From CAWGXG01 sp963826505 (GTDB lineage Bacteria; Chloroflexota; Anaerolineae; Aggregatilineales; Aggregatilineaceae), in contig CAWGXG010000006.1 in the NCBI GenBank assembly GCA_963826505.1, positions 620,001 through 684,000 on the forward strand: 64,000 nucleotides of DNA. The letters are read 5' to 3'. Shown here piece after piece: positions 50,715 through 59,916 of this stretch; within the stretch, counting starts at the first letter, position 1, and each line of letters opens with the position of its first letter. The position numbers and the translations under genes are program-made. The notes beneath the pieces were generated by a model that worked only from the letters and a program-made list of their open reading frames with translations, had not been told where the DNA came from and made no database searches.

Positions 50715-51776
50715 ATGCCCACGCTTAAAGATGTCGCTCGAAAGGCTGAGGTTTCGATCAAGACAGTCTCGCGAGTCATCAACAATGAAGCGGGGGTATC
50801 TGAAAAAACCCGAGCACGGGTGCGTCAAGTCGCTAGCGAATTAGGCTACGTGCCTGATCTCTCTGCTCAGCGACTGAAACGCGGCAAATCTGGCCTTATC
50901 GCCCTGCTGCTTCCTCGCATTGAATCACCATATGCTGCAAAGCTGCTCAGTTCGGTCCTCTCTGAAACCGCGAATCGTGGATACTACACGCTTGTACTCG
51001 AGGGTAATCTTCACAGCCAGCGTGACAGGGAATATATTCAACGTGCCATCGTCAATAACCAGGTTGACGGGTTGCTCATTGCCCCACCTGGAGGTGACAA
51101 CGATGAATTGCTTAGCTTCGTCCAGCAGAATAATGTCTCCCACATTGTAATCACCCCCAATTCGTTAGATCGCGCGCAACTGACGGTCGAGGCAACTGAC
51201 CGCGAGGGCGCACTGGAAGCAACGCGTTATTTGATCAGTATGGGTCACCGCCGCATCGCATATATCACGTGTCTGGAATGTGAACGGTTTAGCCAAGAAC
51301 GGCTGGCTGGCTATGTTGAAGCACTCCGCGAGGCTGGCATACCGGTTGACCCGGACCTCATCGGCCACGGCGACAACAGCACGAAGAGCGGGTATAACAA
51401 CACGCTGACATTTCTGGACCTGCCCGATCCACCGACAGCGATATTCGCGGGAAATGATGAAATGGCTATAGGCACTATCATCGCCATGTGGCACCAGGGG
51501 CTGAGACTGCCCGACGATATATCGGTTATTGGTTTTGACAACGGTCCGATTGTTCAGCAATCTTTCCCGTATCTGACAACTGTTAATCAACCGATTGATC
51601 AGATCGCCAAAGCCAGTGTGGAGTTACTCACAAGCGTACTTGAGGGCCGCTCTCCCGATGTTACAAGACTCCAGGTGCCAACTCATCTCATCATTCGACA
51701 CTCATGCGCTCTTCCCCGCAGCGGGCCGTTGATGAGACAGGACATCCGTCTGTCGCCAATAGATATTCAATTCTAA
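50715..51776 (+). CDS. LacI-family transcriptional repressor
   Basis: 353 residues: HTH and hinge MPTLKDVARKAEVSIKTVSR, ELGYVPDLSAQRLKRGKSG, then effector domain 'VDGLLIAPPGGDN', 'PPTAIFAGNDEMAIGTIIAM', 'ISVIGFDNGPIVQQSFPYLT'. Start ATG 50715 is the natural LacI start and has AGGGA upstream; the frame opens earlier at a TTG. It heads the plus-strand methyltransferase/sugar transporter locus and is 243 bases from the next gene. Confidence 0.9.
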   Translation: MPTLKDVARKAEVSIKTVSRVINNEAGVSEKTRARVRQVASELGYVPDLSAQRLKRGKSGLIALLLPRIESPYAAKLLSSVLSETANRGYYTLVLEGNLHSQRDREYIQRAIVNNQVDGLLIAPPGGDNDELLSFVQQNNVSHIVITPNSLDRAQLTVEATDREGALEATRYLISMGHRRIAYITCLECERFSQERLAGYVEALREAGIPVDPDLIGHGDNSTKSGYNNTLTFLDLPDPPTAIFAGNDEMAIGTIIAMWHQGLRLPDDISVIGFDNGPIVQQSFPYLTTVNQPIDQIAKASVELLTSVLEGRSPDVTRLQVPTHLIIRHSCALPRSGPLMRQDIRLSPIDIQF

Positions 51777-51918
51777 AAAGCAGCATACATTCTGAACAAG
51801 GGTCCGATCATGTGCAAAGAACATTTTTCAAATAGACAAACAAGCACGCGTGGCACTGCGCCAGTAGCCAGTCTGCGAATTCAGCTCGTGTTGTTGATGC
51901 GCGCGGAGCAGTTCGTAC

Positions 51919-51960
51919 CCTACTTGCATCACGATCAAGTAGGTCGTGAAACAATCACGA
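51919..51960 (+). promoter_or_regulatory. Double hairpin with alternative pairing in leader
   Basis: First stem cctacttg / caagtagg (51919-51926 / 51936-51943), then directly tcgtga / tcacga (51944-51949 / 51955-51960). The first loop contains tcacga (51929-51934), which can also pair with tcgtga, so two mutually exclusive structures or a pseudoknot are possible. It is in the 243-base gap before the URO-D gene at 52020. No cobalamin-riboswitch consensus was found. Confidence 0.4.
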
Positions 51961-52019
51961 GCCTAATCTAAGGCGTTGGCATCCGACGAAACTGGTGAAT
52001 AGTAAGCGAAAGGATTCTC

Positions 52020-53312
52020 ATGGCTGGCGTATCTGAAATATCACAAGCGGGCCTTAGTACTCAGGGCACCCGTGCTGACGACCTCATCATCACTCAGCAT
52101 GACCGGAACATCTTGCGGCGGTTGGCGACAACGGTGGCTGAACTGGCAGCGCGGCCCATTGAGCAAGAGAAGCGCAAACTGTGGTACAAACACAATGCCC
52201 TGGAAGCTACTCGCCCTCTGATCTTTTGCGATCCAGAGGTGGGTTGGCAAGAGATCATCACGCCTGATCAAATGGAATGTGAAGGGGATCTGGCGCGAGA
52301 CTGGGAATTCCGGCTGCGGAAAGAGGTCTTCTGGGGCAGCGAGATGAAAGACGATCGGGTGATCGTTGATGATTTCGACTTGCCGCACGTCTATCAGGAA
52401 TCTGATTGGGGGATGCACGAAATCAAGATTGGTGGTCAAGAAGGTGGATCATACACATGGGTATCTCCCCTTAAAGATTACGTCACAGACTTGGAGAAAC
52501 TGAAATTTCCGGAAATTGTTGTTGACTATGAAAAATCGACGTGCGCGTTGGAGCTGGCCCAAGATATTTTCGCCGGTCTGCTGAAGCCTAGACTGAAAAC
52601 GGCGTGGTGGTGGACGCTGGGGATGACCTGGACCCTGGTTAACCTGCGCGGTCTGACACAGATGATGTACGATATGCTTGATTACCCCGAAGGCTTGCAC
52701 CAATTAATTGCATTTTTGCGAGATGGCCATCTCCGCAAGCTCGATTTCCTTGAACAAAATGGACTGCTCAGCTTGAACAATGACAGCACTTATGTGGGCT
52801 CAGGCGGGTTTGGTTGGAGTGACGAGCTCCCTCAGCCTGACTACGATGGCCATGTGCGTACCATGGACATGTGGGGATTTGGGGAAAGCCAGGAGACGGT
52901 TGGAGTATCGCCCTCGATGTTCGCGGAGTTTATCTTCCCATACCAGGTGCCGATTCTTGAGCGTTTCGGGTTGAACTGTTATGGCTGCTGTGAACCGTTG
53001 GACAAACGGTGGCATGTGGTCAAGAACATACCGCGTCTGCGGCGCGTTTCCGCCTCACCGTGGGTAAACATGCGTGACATGGCTGAGATGTTGGGTGATC
53101 AGTATATTTTCTCACGGAAACCTCGGCCTAGTGATCTGGTTATGTCCTCATTCGACGAAGAGATGATTCGAGCCAATTTGCGCGAAGAGATGCACATCAC
53201 GCGCGATTGTCGCGCGGAATTTATCATGAAAGACAATCACACCATTCGTAACGAACCCTACCGCGTGGTGCGTTGGGTAGAAATTGCCAAACAAGAGGCC
53301 GAAGCCCTATAG
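52020..53312 (+). CDS. URO-D-fold methyltransferase-like protein (CxxCC subtype)
   Basis: 430 residues. Long N-terminal helical extension (1-90), then a URO-D-like barrel with 'FAEFIFPYQVPILERFGLNC' leading to C320-Y-G-C323-C324-E-P-L, which replaces the HxCG of MtaA and could still bind metal. It differs from the other four URO-D-fold proteins in the window. AAAGGA is 5 bases before ATG 52020. It is 51 bases upstream of the corrinoid gene, so cotranscribed; inferred to be a substrate-specific methyl-transferring or corrinoid-interacting enzyme. Confidence 0.75.
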   Translation: MAGVSEISQAGLSTQGTRADDLIITQHDRNILRRLATTVAELAARPIEQEKRKLWYKHNALEATRPLIFCDPEVGWQEIITPDQMECEGDLARDWEFRLRKEVFWGSEMKDDRVIVDDFDLPHVYQESDWGMHEIKIGGQEGGSYTWVSPLKDYVTDLEKLKFPEIVVDYEKSTCALELAQDIFAGLLKPRLKTAWWWTLGMTWTLVNLRGLTQMMYDMLDYPEGLHQLIAFLRDGHLRKLDFLEQNGLLSLNNDSTYVGSGGFGWSDELPQPDYDGHVRTMDMWGFGESQETVGVSPSMFAEFIFPYQVPILERFGLNCYGCCEPLDKRWHVVKNIPRLRRVSASPWVNMRDMAEMLGDQYIFSRKPRPSDLVMSSFDEEMIRANLREEMHITRDCRAEFIMKDNHTIRNEPYRVVRWVEIAKQEAEAL

Positions 53313-53363
53313 CAAAGCCAGGGCATTACGATAACTATTTCATAATATTAAGGAGAAGATAGC

Positions 53364-54002
53364 ATGTCTGAGCTTTTAGGGATTGTATATAGTAATGTCA
53401 TCGAGGGTAATGCCCCGAATGTTAAAAAGGGTGTGCAGGATGCGCTCGATGCCAAGCTCGATGTGAATGAAATCCTGCAAGATGGATTGATCGCGGCAAT
53501 GGCCGAAGTCGGGGCGCGCTTTGAACGTAACGAGTTCTTCGTGCCAGAAATGCTAATTGCCGCGCGCGCCATGCAAGAAGGACTCAGCCTTCTCAAACCG
53601 CTGCTGGTTGAACAGGGTGTAAAGCCGATCGGTCGTGTTGCCATCGGCACCGTGAAGGGCGACTTACATGATATCGGAAAGAGCCTCGTCGGCATGATGC
53701 TGGAGGGCGCAGGCTTCGAGATTGTGGACCTCGGCGTCGACGTGTCCTATGAGGACTTCATCGCGGCGGTGAAGAATGGCGCAAACGTGGTAGCGATAAG
53801 TGCGCTGTTGACGACCACAATGGGTAATATTCAGGCTACGATCGAGGCGTTCAAAGAAGCTGATATGCGCGATCAAGTCAAGGTGATTATCGGCGGTGCG
53901 CCGGTTACCGAGGCGTACGCCGTCCAGGTCGGAGCAGACGGCTTCGCGCCTGATGCCAGCAGTGCCGTGACCAAAGTCAAGACGTTGTTGGGGCTATCAT
54001 AA
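53364..54002 (+). CDS. Corrinoid (methylcobalamin-binding) protein, MtaC/MtbC-like
   Basis: 212 residues, paralogue of 7012-7647: helical cap (FFVPEMLIAARAM), B12 ligand motif D100-L-H102-D-I-G105, 'ISALLTTTMGN', 'IIGGAPVTEAYA'. AGGAG lies 8 bases before ATG 53364. Its TAA shares a base with a potential start of the next gene, and the two surrounding genes are URO-D-fold proteins, so it is probably methylated and demethylated by them. Confidence 0.93.
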   Translation: MSELLGIVYSNVIEGNAPNVKKGVQDALDAKLDVNEILQDGLIAAMAEVGARFERNEFFVPEMLIAARAMQEGLSLLKPLLVEQGVKPIGRVAIGTVKGDLHDIGKSLVGMMLEGAGFEIVDLGVDVSYEDFIAAVKNGANVVAISALLTTTMGNIQATIEAFKEADMRDQVKVIIGGAPVTEAYAVQVGADGFAPDASSAVTKVKTLLGLS

Positions 54003-54013
54003 TGAGGGCGACC

Positions 54014-55156
54014 ATGAAACCGCGCGAACGACTTGAAGCAGCTCTGAACCATCAAGAACCAGATCGGGTACCCATCGACCTGGGCAGCATCGTCAGCGGG
54101 ATAACCAGCGGTGCGAATGAAGCGCTGACCAATTACTTGGGCATAGAGTCAGATGATACGATTGTTGACCGTATTCAACAACTAGTCCGGCCAACAGAGG
54201 CATTGCTGAATCGCCTGCAGGTCGACACTCGCTATGTTTACATCAGCGCTTCCCGTGACTGGAAAGATATTGAGCTTCCTGACCACACCTATGAGGATGA
54301 GTTTGGAGTCCGGCGTAAAGCTGCGTTTACGCCAGACGGGCGCTTGTTGTACTATGATTTCGTGGGAAAACCTCCACTGGCCGATGCGCAAACTCCGGCT
54401 GATATAGCCAAATTCAAGTGGCCCGACCCCCACGATCCGGCGCGCTATGCTGGTCTGGAAGAGCGAGTGAAGAAGGCTTACGAAGAAACCGACTATGGTG
54501 TGATCGTCAATGCCATTGCTTCAATCTTTGAGTTTTCGTGGTATTTGCGCGGGTACATGCCATTTTACATGGACCTGGCCGCCAATCCTCCGATGATCGA
54601 AGCACTGCTTTCAGCCATGCGTGAATTCCAAATGGCGATGTTTGGGGAGATTCTGGATCGTGTTGGACCGTATGTTTCAGTAGTGCTAACCGGCTCAGAC
54701 CTTGGCACCCAGCGCGCGCCAAGTATGTCGCCAAACACCTATAAGAAGCTCGTCTGGCCTCATTACAAGCAGCTATGGGATATGATTAAGAGCAAGACCA
54801 AGGCCAAAATATTCTACCACTCTTGTGGCAGTATCTATCCCATGATCCCGTACTTGATCGAGGGTGGTATCGATGCGTTGCACCCAATCCAGGTGAAAGC
54901 TGCCAATATGGAAGACCGCAAGCGCCTCAAGCGTGAGTTCGGCAAAGATATTACTTTCTGGGGCGGTTTTGACCAACAGGAAATGCTGGCGTTCCGTTCG
55001 GCCGATGAAGTCCGGGACGAAGCGAAACGGCTGCTGGATGACTTTATGCCAGGCGGTGGCTTCGTATTTATTTCTGGCCACAATATCCAGCATGGTGTCC
55101 CACCGGAAAACATCATGGCATTGTACGATACGGTGATCGAACACGGGAAATACTGA
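54014..55156 (+). CDS. URO-D-fold methyltransferase (HxC type)
   Basis: 380 residues: family start MKPRERLEAALNHQEPDRVP, 'GYMPFYMDLAANPPMIEALL', metal motif H269-S-C271-G in FYHSCGSIYPMIPYLIEGG, 'ALHPIQVKAANMEDRKRLK', 'FWGGFDQQEML' and 'GHNIQHGVPPENIMALYDTV'. It belongs to the branch near 62076-63236. An earlier in-frame ATG (54002) exists, but GAGGG is placed 5 bases before 54014. The corrinoid gene immediately upstream makes it the likely partner, transferring methyl to or from the corrinoid. Confidence 0.85.
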   Translation: MKPRERLEAALNHQEPDRVPIDLGSIVSGITSGANEALTNYLGIESDDTIVDRIQQLVRPTEALLNRLQVDTRYVYISASRDWKDIELPDHTYEDEFGVRRKAAFTPDGRLLYYDFVGKPPLADAQTPADIAKFKWPDPHDPARYAGLEERVKKAYEETDYGVIVNAIASIFEFSWYLRGYMPFYMDLAANPPMIEALLSAMREFQMAMFGEILDRVGPYVSVVLTGSDLGTQRAPSMSPNTYKKLVWPHYKQLWDMIKSKTKAKIFYHSCGSIYPMIPYLIEGGIDALHPIQVKAANMEDRKRLKREFGKDITFWGGFDQQEMLAFRSADEVRDEAKRLLDDFMPGGGFVFISGHNIQHGVPPENIMALYDTVIEHGKY

Positions 55157-55426
55157 AATCCTGCACACGGACTTGAGATTATCCCGGTTTCAAGCGCGTC
55201 TGTAAGTTACAAAAGGCCTTGGCGCTTCCGTTACCGTGACGAAGTGACCTTTCCAACCAACTGATCGTTCTGGTAGAAAATTGACTTGGTTTGTCACGTG
55301 AAGCCAAGAAGATCACGCTTTGCTTTGCGAAATATCTATGAGATATCAATATCGAAGGGAGGCTCTATCGAACGATATATCGCAGTGAATTATCGACAAA
55401 GTTCAAATACTACTAAGGAGAATGTA

Positions 55427-56374
55427 ATGAATAAGAAAGTCTTTTCCATCCTGATGGTGATCGCCATTGGACTGGTTACCTTTGTGCCCGTTAACGTCAA
55501 GGCACAAGATAATCCGCGCGTATTTTACTGGATCAGCCATGGTCAGGCAGGCGATGCCATCTGGGACACTGCAATCGCGGCCGCTGAACGAGCGGGGCAA
55601 GATCTTGGCGTAGAAGTTCGCACGTCCTTCCACAGTGCGGACGTGCCGTCACACATTGAAGCTTTTCAGGCAGCGATTGCGGCTGGCGCAGACGGTATTG
55701 CCACAAGCAGTCCTGCTCCCGATGCGCTTATTGAAGTGGTTGCCCAGGCCAAAGCAGCTGGCATTCCGGTGGTCTTCTTCAATACCGACGATCCCAATAC
55801 TGCCCGTGACGCTTACGTCGGCGGCGATTTGATGGCTGTTGGTCAATCATGGGCGAATTATCTGGTTGACAACGGCTTGGTCAAAGAAGGTGATTTTGTC
55901 TATATGCCGGTCGAGGTTCCAGGAGCATCGTATCAAGTTCTTGAAACCGAAGGCATTGCAAGCGTCTTCGATCCGCTGGGTATCAAGTACGATGTGGTTG
56001 ATGCGAAATATGACCAAGTTCAGGCAAGCGTCAATTTGACCGACTACCTGGTCGCCAACATAGACAAAGTTGACGCCATCATCGCGCTGGGTGATATTGT
56101 GGCGGCCCAAATCAGTTTTGTTTTTAATGAATTGGGTATCGAGCCAGGCCAGATTCCGGTGGTTGGTTGGGGTAACTCGGCTCAGACGGCTCAAGCAGTT
56201 AAAGACGGCTACGTCAACGCCGCAACGTTCCAGTTCCCTGACGCGCAGGGTTACATGCCGATCGTCCTGCTAAACCTTTACGCCGACGGCCAGGCCATTG
56301 GTTATGATATCCTGACCCAGGCTCTCTATACTTCAGACAACGCAGACTTCTACATCGATTTGTTCAGCAAATAG
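55427..56374 (+). CDS. Sugar-binding protein (RbsB/XylF-like)
   Basis: 315 residues with signal peptide (MNKKVFSILMVIAIGLVTF..VKA) and Peripla_BP_4 fold: 'ISHGQAGDAIWDTAIAAAER', 'AGADGIATSSPAPDALIEV', 'GIPVVFFNTDDPNTARDAY'. AAGGAG precedes ATG 55427; the longer frame from 55286 is spurious. Its spacing from the URO-D gene (270 bases) suggests a separate internal promoter. Partner of the permease and ATPase at 56557 and 57608. Confidence 0.9.
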   Translation: MNKKVFSILMVIAIGLVTFVPVNVKAQDNPRVFYWISHGQAGDAIWDTAIAAAERAGQDLGVEVRTSFHSADVPSHIEAFQAAIAAGADGIATSSPAPDALIEVVAQAKAAGIPVVFFNTDDPNTARDAYVGGDLMAVGQSWANYLVDNGLVKEGDFVYMPVEVPGASYQVLETEGIASVFDPLGIKYDVVDAKYDQVQASVNLTDYLVANIDKVDAIIALGDIVAAQISFVFNELGIEPGQIPVVGWGNSAQTAQAVKDGYVNAATFQFPDAQGYMPIVLLNLYADGQAIGYDILTQALYTSDNADFYIDLFSK

Positions 56375-56393
56375 GTTCAACTCTCTGGCAAAT

Positions 56394-56426
56394 GACTTGT
56401 GCTCGGTGTCTAACCGGGCACAAGTC
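56394..56426 (+). promoter_or_regulatory. Stem-loop between binding-protein and permease genes
   Basis: Perfect 9-bp stem gacttgtgc / gcacaagtc plus a cgg/ccg extension, 20 bases after the SBP stop. Weak T-run (ctgttta). Position and role match the hairpin at 9482 in operon 1. Confidence 0.6.
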
Positions 56427-56556
56427 CTGTTTATGAAACCACTGAGATCTGGGGCCTCAATAAAACCTATTTCACCAATTTCCTAGCAATGCTAACGCTT
56501 CCCGATCAGTTTTATTTAGGCGGTCTCTTGTAGATCAGTGAAAGGCAGACAGCACC

Positions 56557-57606
56557 ATGAGTGACGCATCAAATATTCAGAAAGTCGCACCTGTATCGGA
56601 GGGCCTAACGAAAATTAGTTTCTTCAACCGGCGCGTTCGGCAAATACTCTCAATCAGGGAATTCGGACCATTTGTAGTACTTGTAGTGCAACTTGCCATC
56701 TTCTCGATTTGGGCTCCGGCATTTTATAGTGACCTGAATATCAGCAACATGCTGAATTTTGTTCCAGAACTTGGCATCATCGCCTTGGGGATGACGCTCC
56801 TGTTGACCGCCGGGGAATTCGACCTTTCGGTGGGCTCGGTATTTGGCTTTACCCAGGCGTTAATGTTTATGCTCGTCCTTGACAACACCATGTCAATGGA
56901 AATGGCTTTTGTGGTCGTGATTCTGCTGGCTGCGCTAAATGGATTAATCATTGGCCTGCTGGTCACAAAATTGCACATCTCCTCGTTCCTGGTCACGCTT
57001 GCCATGATGTTGATTGTGCGCGGTTTGGGTATCTATATCTCCGATGGTTTTTCACTATCTCTATTTGGGAAAACAGATTCCTGGATGCGCGACGTTCTTG
57101 TCCACAAATTCCATATTGGGAATATCGTGATCATCGCGTCGATGTTTTGGTGGCTGGGACTCGCCGCAATCATGCACTTTGTATTGAACGAAACAGCCTA
57201 TGGTAATTGGATTATGGCTACCGGGGGCAACGCTCAGTCTGCAAAGGCACGCGGCACAAACACTGATAGAGTGAAAATTGTGCTGTTCATGCTGACATCC
57301 GTATTGGCGGCTTTTGCGAGTGTCATCAGCGCATTTCGCATTAGTCAGGCTGCCCCTATCGCGGGTAACCAGTATGAACTAGAAGTGATCGCGATGGTAG
57401 TTATTGGCGGTACCTTGCTGCAGGGTGGGCGCGGAACGATTGTAGGCACGATAATCGGTGCCTTGTTGCTGCGAAGCATGCGCAACGGTATTAACTTCGT
57501 GGGTATACCAGGGTTGGCATTCCCGATCTTTATCGGCTTGATCATCCTTCTCATGCTGACGGGCCAGGCGTTTTTTGAAAGATATTCATTTCTGAAGGGG
57601 CGGTAA
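56557..57606 (+). CDS. Sugar ABC transporter permease (RbsC-type)
   Basis: 349 residues, about ten membrane helices; 'ALGMTLLLTAGEFDLSVGS', 'NETAYGNWIMATGGNAQSAK' and 'EVIAMVVIGGTLLQGGRGTI' match the BPD_transp_2 family. ATG 56557 has weak SD (GTGAAAGGCAGAC region). The gene ends two bases before the ATPase start and is a paralogue of 8447-9436. Confidence 0.92.
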   Translation: MSDASNIQKVAPVSEGLTKISFFNRRVRQILSIREFGPFVVLVVQLAIFSIWAPAFYSDLNISNMLNFVPELGIIALGMTLLLTAGEFDLSVGSVFGFTQALMFMLVLDNTMSMEMAFVVVILLAALNGLIIGLLVTKLHISSFLVTLAMMLIVRGLGIYISDGFSLSLFGKTDSWMRDVLVHKFHIGNIVIIASMFWWLGLAAIMHFVLNETAYGNWIMATGGNAQSAKARGTNTDRVKIVLFMLTSVLAAFASVISAFRISQAAPIAGNQYELEVIAMVVIGGTLLQGGRGTIVGTIIGALLLRSMRNGINFVGIPGLAFPIFIGLIILLMLTGQAFFERYSFLKGR

Positions 57607-57607
57607 C

Positions 57608-58363
57608 ATGACCCAAGAATTAGTCCGAATGAACAATATCTCCAAGTTCTTTGGCAGAATTCAAGCGCTGGAGGACGTAGATTTCACCGTTAACGAGAAT
57701 GAGATCGTGGGATTGGTCGGTGATAACGGAGCAGGTAAGTCCACCCTCATCAAGATTCTCTCCGGTGCTATCCCTGCGACTAGTGGCGACATCTATTTTA
57801 AGGGCAAGAAAGTCGACATCAAGAATACGCGCGACGGCATTAATTTAGGTATCGAGACGATATACCAGGATTTAGCGCTGGTCAATCAATTGTCGATCGC
57901 TCGCAACCTTTTCCTGGGTCGTGAACCTTCCAGAAAATTCGGTTTCATAAATCGGCTGGACAAACCACATATGAACACCGAAGCCGAAACGCTGCTACGG
58001 AAAGTTGGTATCAAGAAAAGAATTGATCCAAACACGCCCATTGCGGCCTTATCTGGTGGGGAAAGACAATCTATTGCGATCGCACGGGCGATGTATTTCA
58101 AGGCTGACTTGATTATCATGGATGAGCCGACCAACAATCTTGGGGTCGAGGAAACTCATGGGGTGCTCAATTTCATCAAAGAAGCGAAGGAAGATGGGCA
58201 TTCTAGCATCTTCATCGCGCACAATATCTATCACGTTTTCCAGGTTGTTGACCGGATCGTGATCCTACGACTCGGTAAGGTTGTGGCCGATCTTCGCCGC
58301 GAAGACACCACCATGGATGAGGTTGAACAGATAATCACTGGGGTGCATGCTGGGATGATGTAG
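57608..58363 (+). CDS. Sugar ABC transporter ATPase (single-domain)
   Basis: 251 residues: Walker A GDNGAGKSTLIK, signature LSGGERQSIAIAR, Walker B LIIMDEPTNNLGV, H-loop 'IFIAHNIYHVFQVVD'. Half-size like its counterpart at 7690. Note NNLGV in place of the usual SALGV after Walker B. Follows the permease by 1 base. Confidence 0.92.
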   Translation: MTQELVRMNNISKFFGRIQALEDVDFTVNENEIVGLVGDNGAGKSTLIKILSGAIPATSGDIYFKGKKVDIKNTRDGINLGIETIYQDLALVNQLSIARNLFLGREPSRKFGFINRLDKPHMNTEAETLLRKVGIKKRIDPNTPIAALSGGERQSIAIARAMYFKADLIIMDEPTNNLGVEETHGVLNFIKEAKEDGHSSIFIAHNIYHVFQVVDRIVILRLGKVVADLRREDTTMDEVEQIITGVHAGMM

Positions 58364-58458
58364 ACATTGAACGCTGCAGGGCATAGAGCGTTGCCGAAAC
58401 AGCCATCTATGGAGGCCAAAGGGCCGACCTACCTCTGGCCTAGAAAGATTATCGACCG

Positions 58459-59484
58459 ATGCAAAAAATGACATCCACCGAACGGTTGGTGGCACGCATG
58501 CGGGGTCAACCCGTCGATCGCGTCCCGAACATGTCGCTTGTGATGCAGTTTGCGGCAGACCAAATAGGTCAGCCACTCGCGAGGTACTACCAGGACTACC
58601 ATGTTCTGTGCGAAGCAAACTTCAAAACGGTCGAACTGTACGCGCTCGATCTTGTGGATGCGATCAGTGATCCGTTTCGCGAAGCCGCGGATTACGGAGC
58701 GACTATCGTGTTTCCTGACGACGATCTACCCATGTGCGCGGTGTCCCCACTAGCTCAGACGGCGGATTTGAAGGCGCTGCCTTTTCCCGACCCGTTGGTG
58801 CCTGGCAGTCGGATGCGCGACCGAGTCGATGCTGTCCGGCTGTTTCATGAGCAGGTCGGGGGCACGGTGCCCGTGCAGGGCTGGATCGAAGGCGCGTTGG
58901 CCGAGGCCGCCGATCTGCGCGGTGTTACGGCGCTACTGTACGACATTTACGACCGTCCCGACTGGCTCATAGACGTGCTTGAACACTGTACCGAAGTAGC
59001 CATCGCCTTCGCGCTGGCCCAGATCGAAGCGGGGGCGACGATTATCGGGCTAGGCGATGCGATTGCGTCACAGGTTGGTCCGCGGGCGTATCGGCAATTT
59101 GCTTTGCCCTACGAACAACGCATCTTTGACGCGGTACGTCAGGCCGGAGCGATTCCCCGTCTGCATATTTGTGGTGATACCAGGCGAATTGTTCGAGATA
59201 TGGCCCAAAGCGGAACCCACATCTTGGACCTGGATTGGCAAGTGGACCTGGCGCAAGCACGCCGCGAGGTCGACGAGATCGACCCCAAGATCTGTTTGTG
59301 CGGCAATATTGATCCGGTCGCAGTTTTGTATGCGGGCACGCCCGAACAGGTGAAAGACGCAACCCGACACTGCCACGCGGTCGGCGGCGTAAACTGGCTG
59401 GCACAGCCTGGGTGCGAGATTCCACGCCGCACGCCGGCGGAGAACATGCATGCCTTCAGCGCGACCCTTTCCTGTAGCAACTAA
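58459..59484 (+). CDS. MtaA-like URO-D-fold methylcobamide methyltransferase
   Basis: 341 residues and the most canonical of the five: 'MTSTERLVARMRGQPVDRVP', zinc-type motif H236-I-C238-G, 'ICLCGNIDPVAVLYAG', and third ligand C319 in AQPGCEIPRRTPAENM, which matches the C-terminal PGC-x-I-P-x-x-T-P-x-E-N of MtaA/MtbA. These enzymes move methyl from a methylcorrinoid protein to a thiol or similar acceptor. Weak SD. It lies 95 bases after the ATPase gene and is probably the last gene of the plus-strand operon. Confidence 0.88.
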   Translation: MQKMTSTERLVARMRGQPVDRVPNMSLVMQFAADQIGQPLARYYQDYHVLCEANFKTVELYALDLVDAISDPFREAADYGATIVFPDDDLPMCAVSPLAQTADLKALPFPDPLVPGSRMRDRVDAVRLFHEQVGGTVPVQGWIEGALAEAADLRGVTALLYDIYDRPDWLIDVLEHCTEVAIAFALAQIEAGATIIGLGDAIASQVGPRAYRQFALPYEQRIFDAVRQAGAIPRLHICGDTRRIVRDMAQSGTHILDLDWQVDLAQARREVDEIDPKICLCGNIDPVAVLYAGTPEQVKDATRHCHAVGGVNWLAQPGCEIPRRTPAENMHAFSATLSCSN

Positions 59485-59723
59485 ACGTTTCATCCGAGAG
59501 ATAGATCGTAAGGTTTAAGAATCCTTTATTCCCCTAAACCCCATGCAACGGTGAATTGAGGCGAGATTAAGCCCGGACTAGCTGCCAGAAGAGGTCGCGC
59601 ATTTCTAGTGCTGGGAAAGGGAACGGCAGGGTCTTGGTTCATAGCGATGCCCGGTACCCATTGTTACCCTTTTAGAAATTCTAAAGCTGCCTGATGGCTC
59701 AGTCAGTTTCGTAATGAGCAACA

Positions 59724-59753
59724 CGACCAGCCCGATAATCGTCGGACTGGTCG
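59724..59753 (+). terminator. Hairpin between convergent operons
   Basis: 12-bp stem with one mismatch (cgaccagcccga / tcggactggtcg), loop of six, followed by ttcttgg. Located 240 bases after the MtaA-like gene and 163 bases before the GH31 stop; may stop both. The rest of 59485-59916 shows nothing supportable. Confidence 0.55.
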
Positions 59754-59916
59754 TTCTTGGTCATGTGCGCAGTAAATACAGTGGCGTCGCTCGTGTACGA
59801 ATATCGTGGGAAGATCAGTCTGATGCTCTCACGTCGTTTCGAAACGTATCTTGACCCGCTCCCAAACTGTCGAGCCGAACATCTTACTTGGAACGAACTT
59901 ATGACATGCTCCCGGA

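Noticed and set aside
51860..51900. Possible cobalamin riboswitch before the URO-D/corrinoid genes
   Set aside because: Only a loose resemblance to the B12 box (agccagtctgcg); the conserved GCnG and AGYCxGGAxACCTGCC elements are not present in order.
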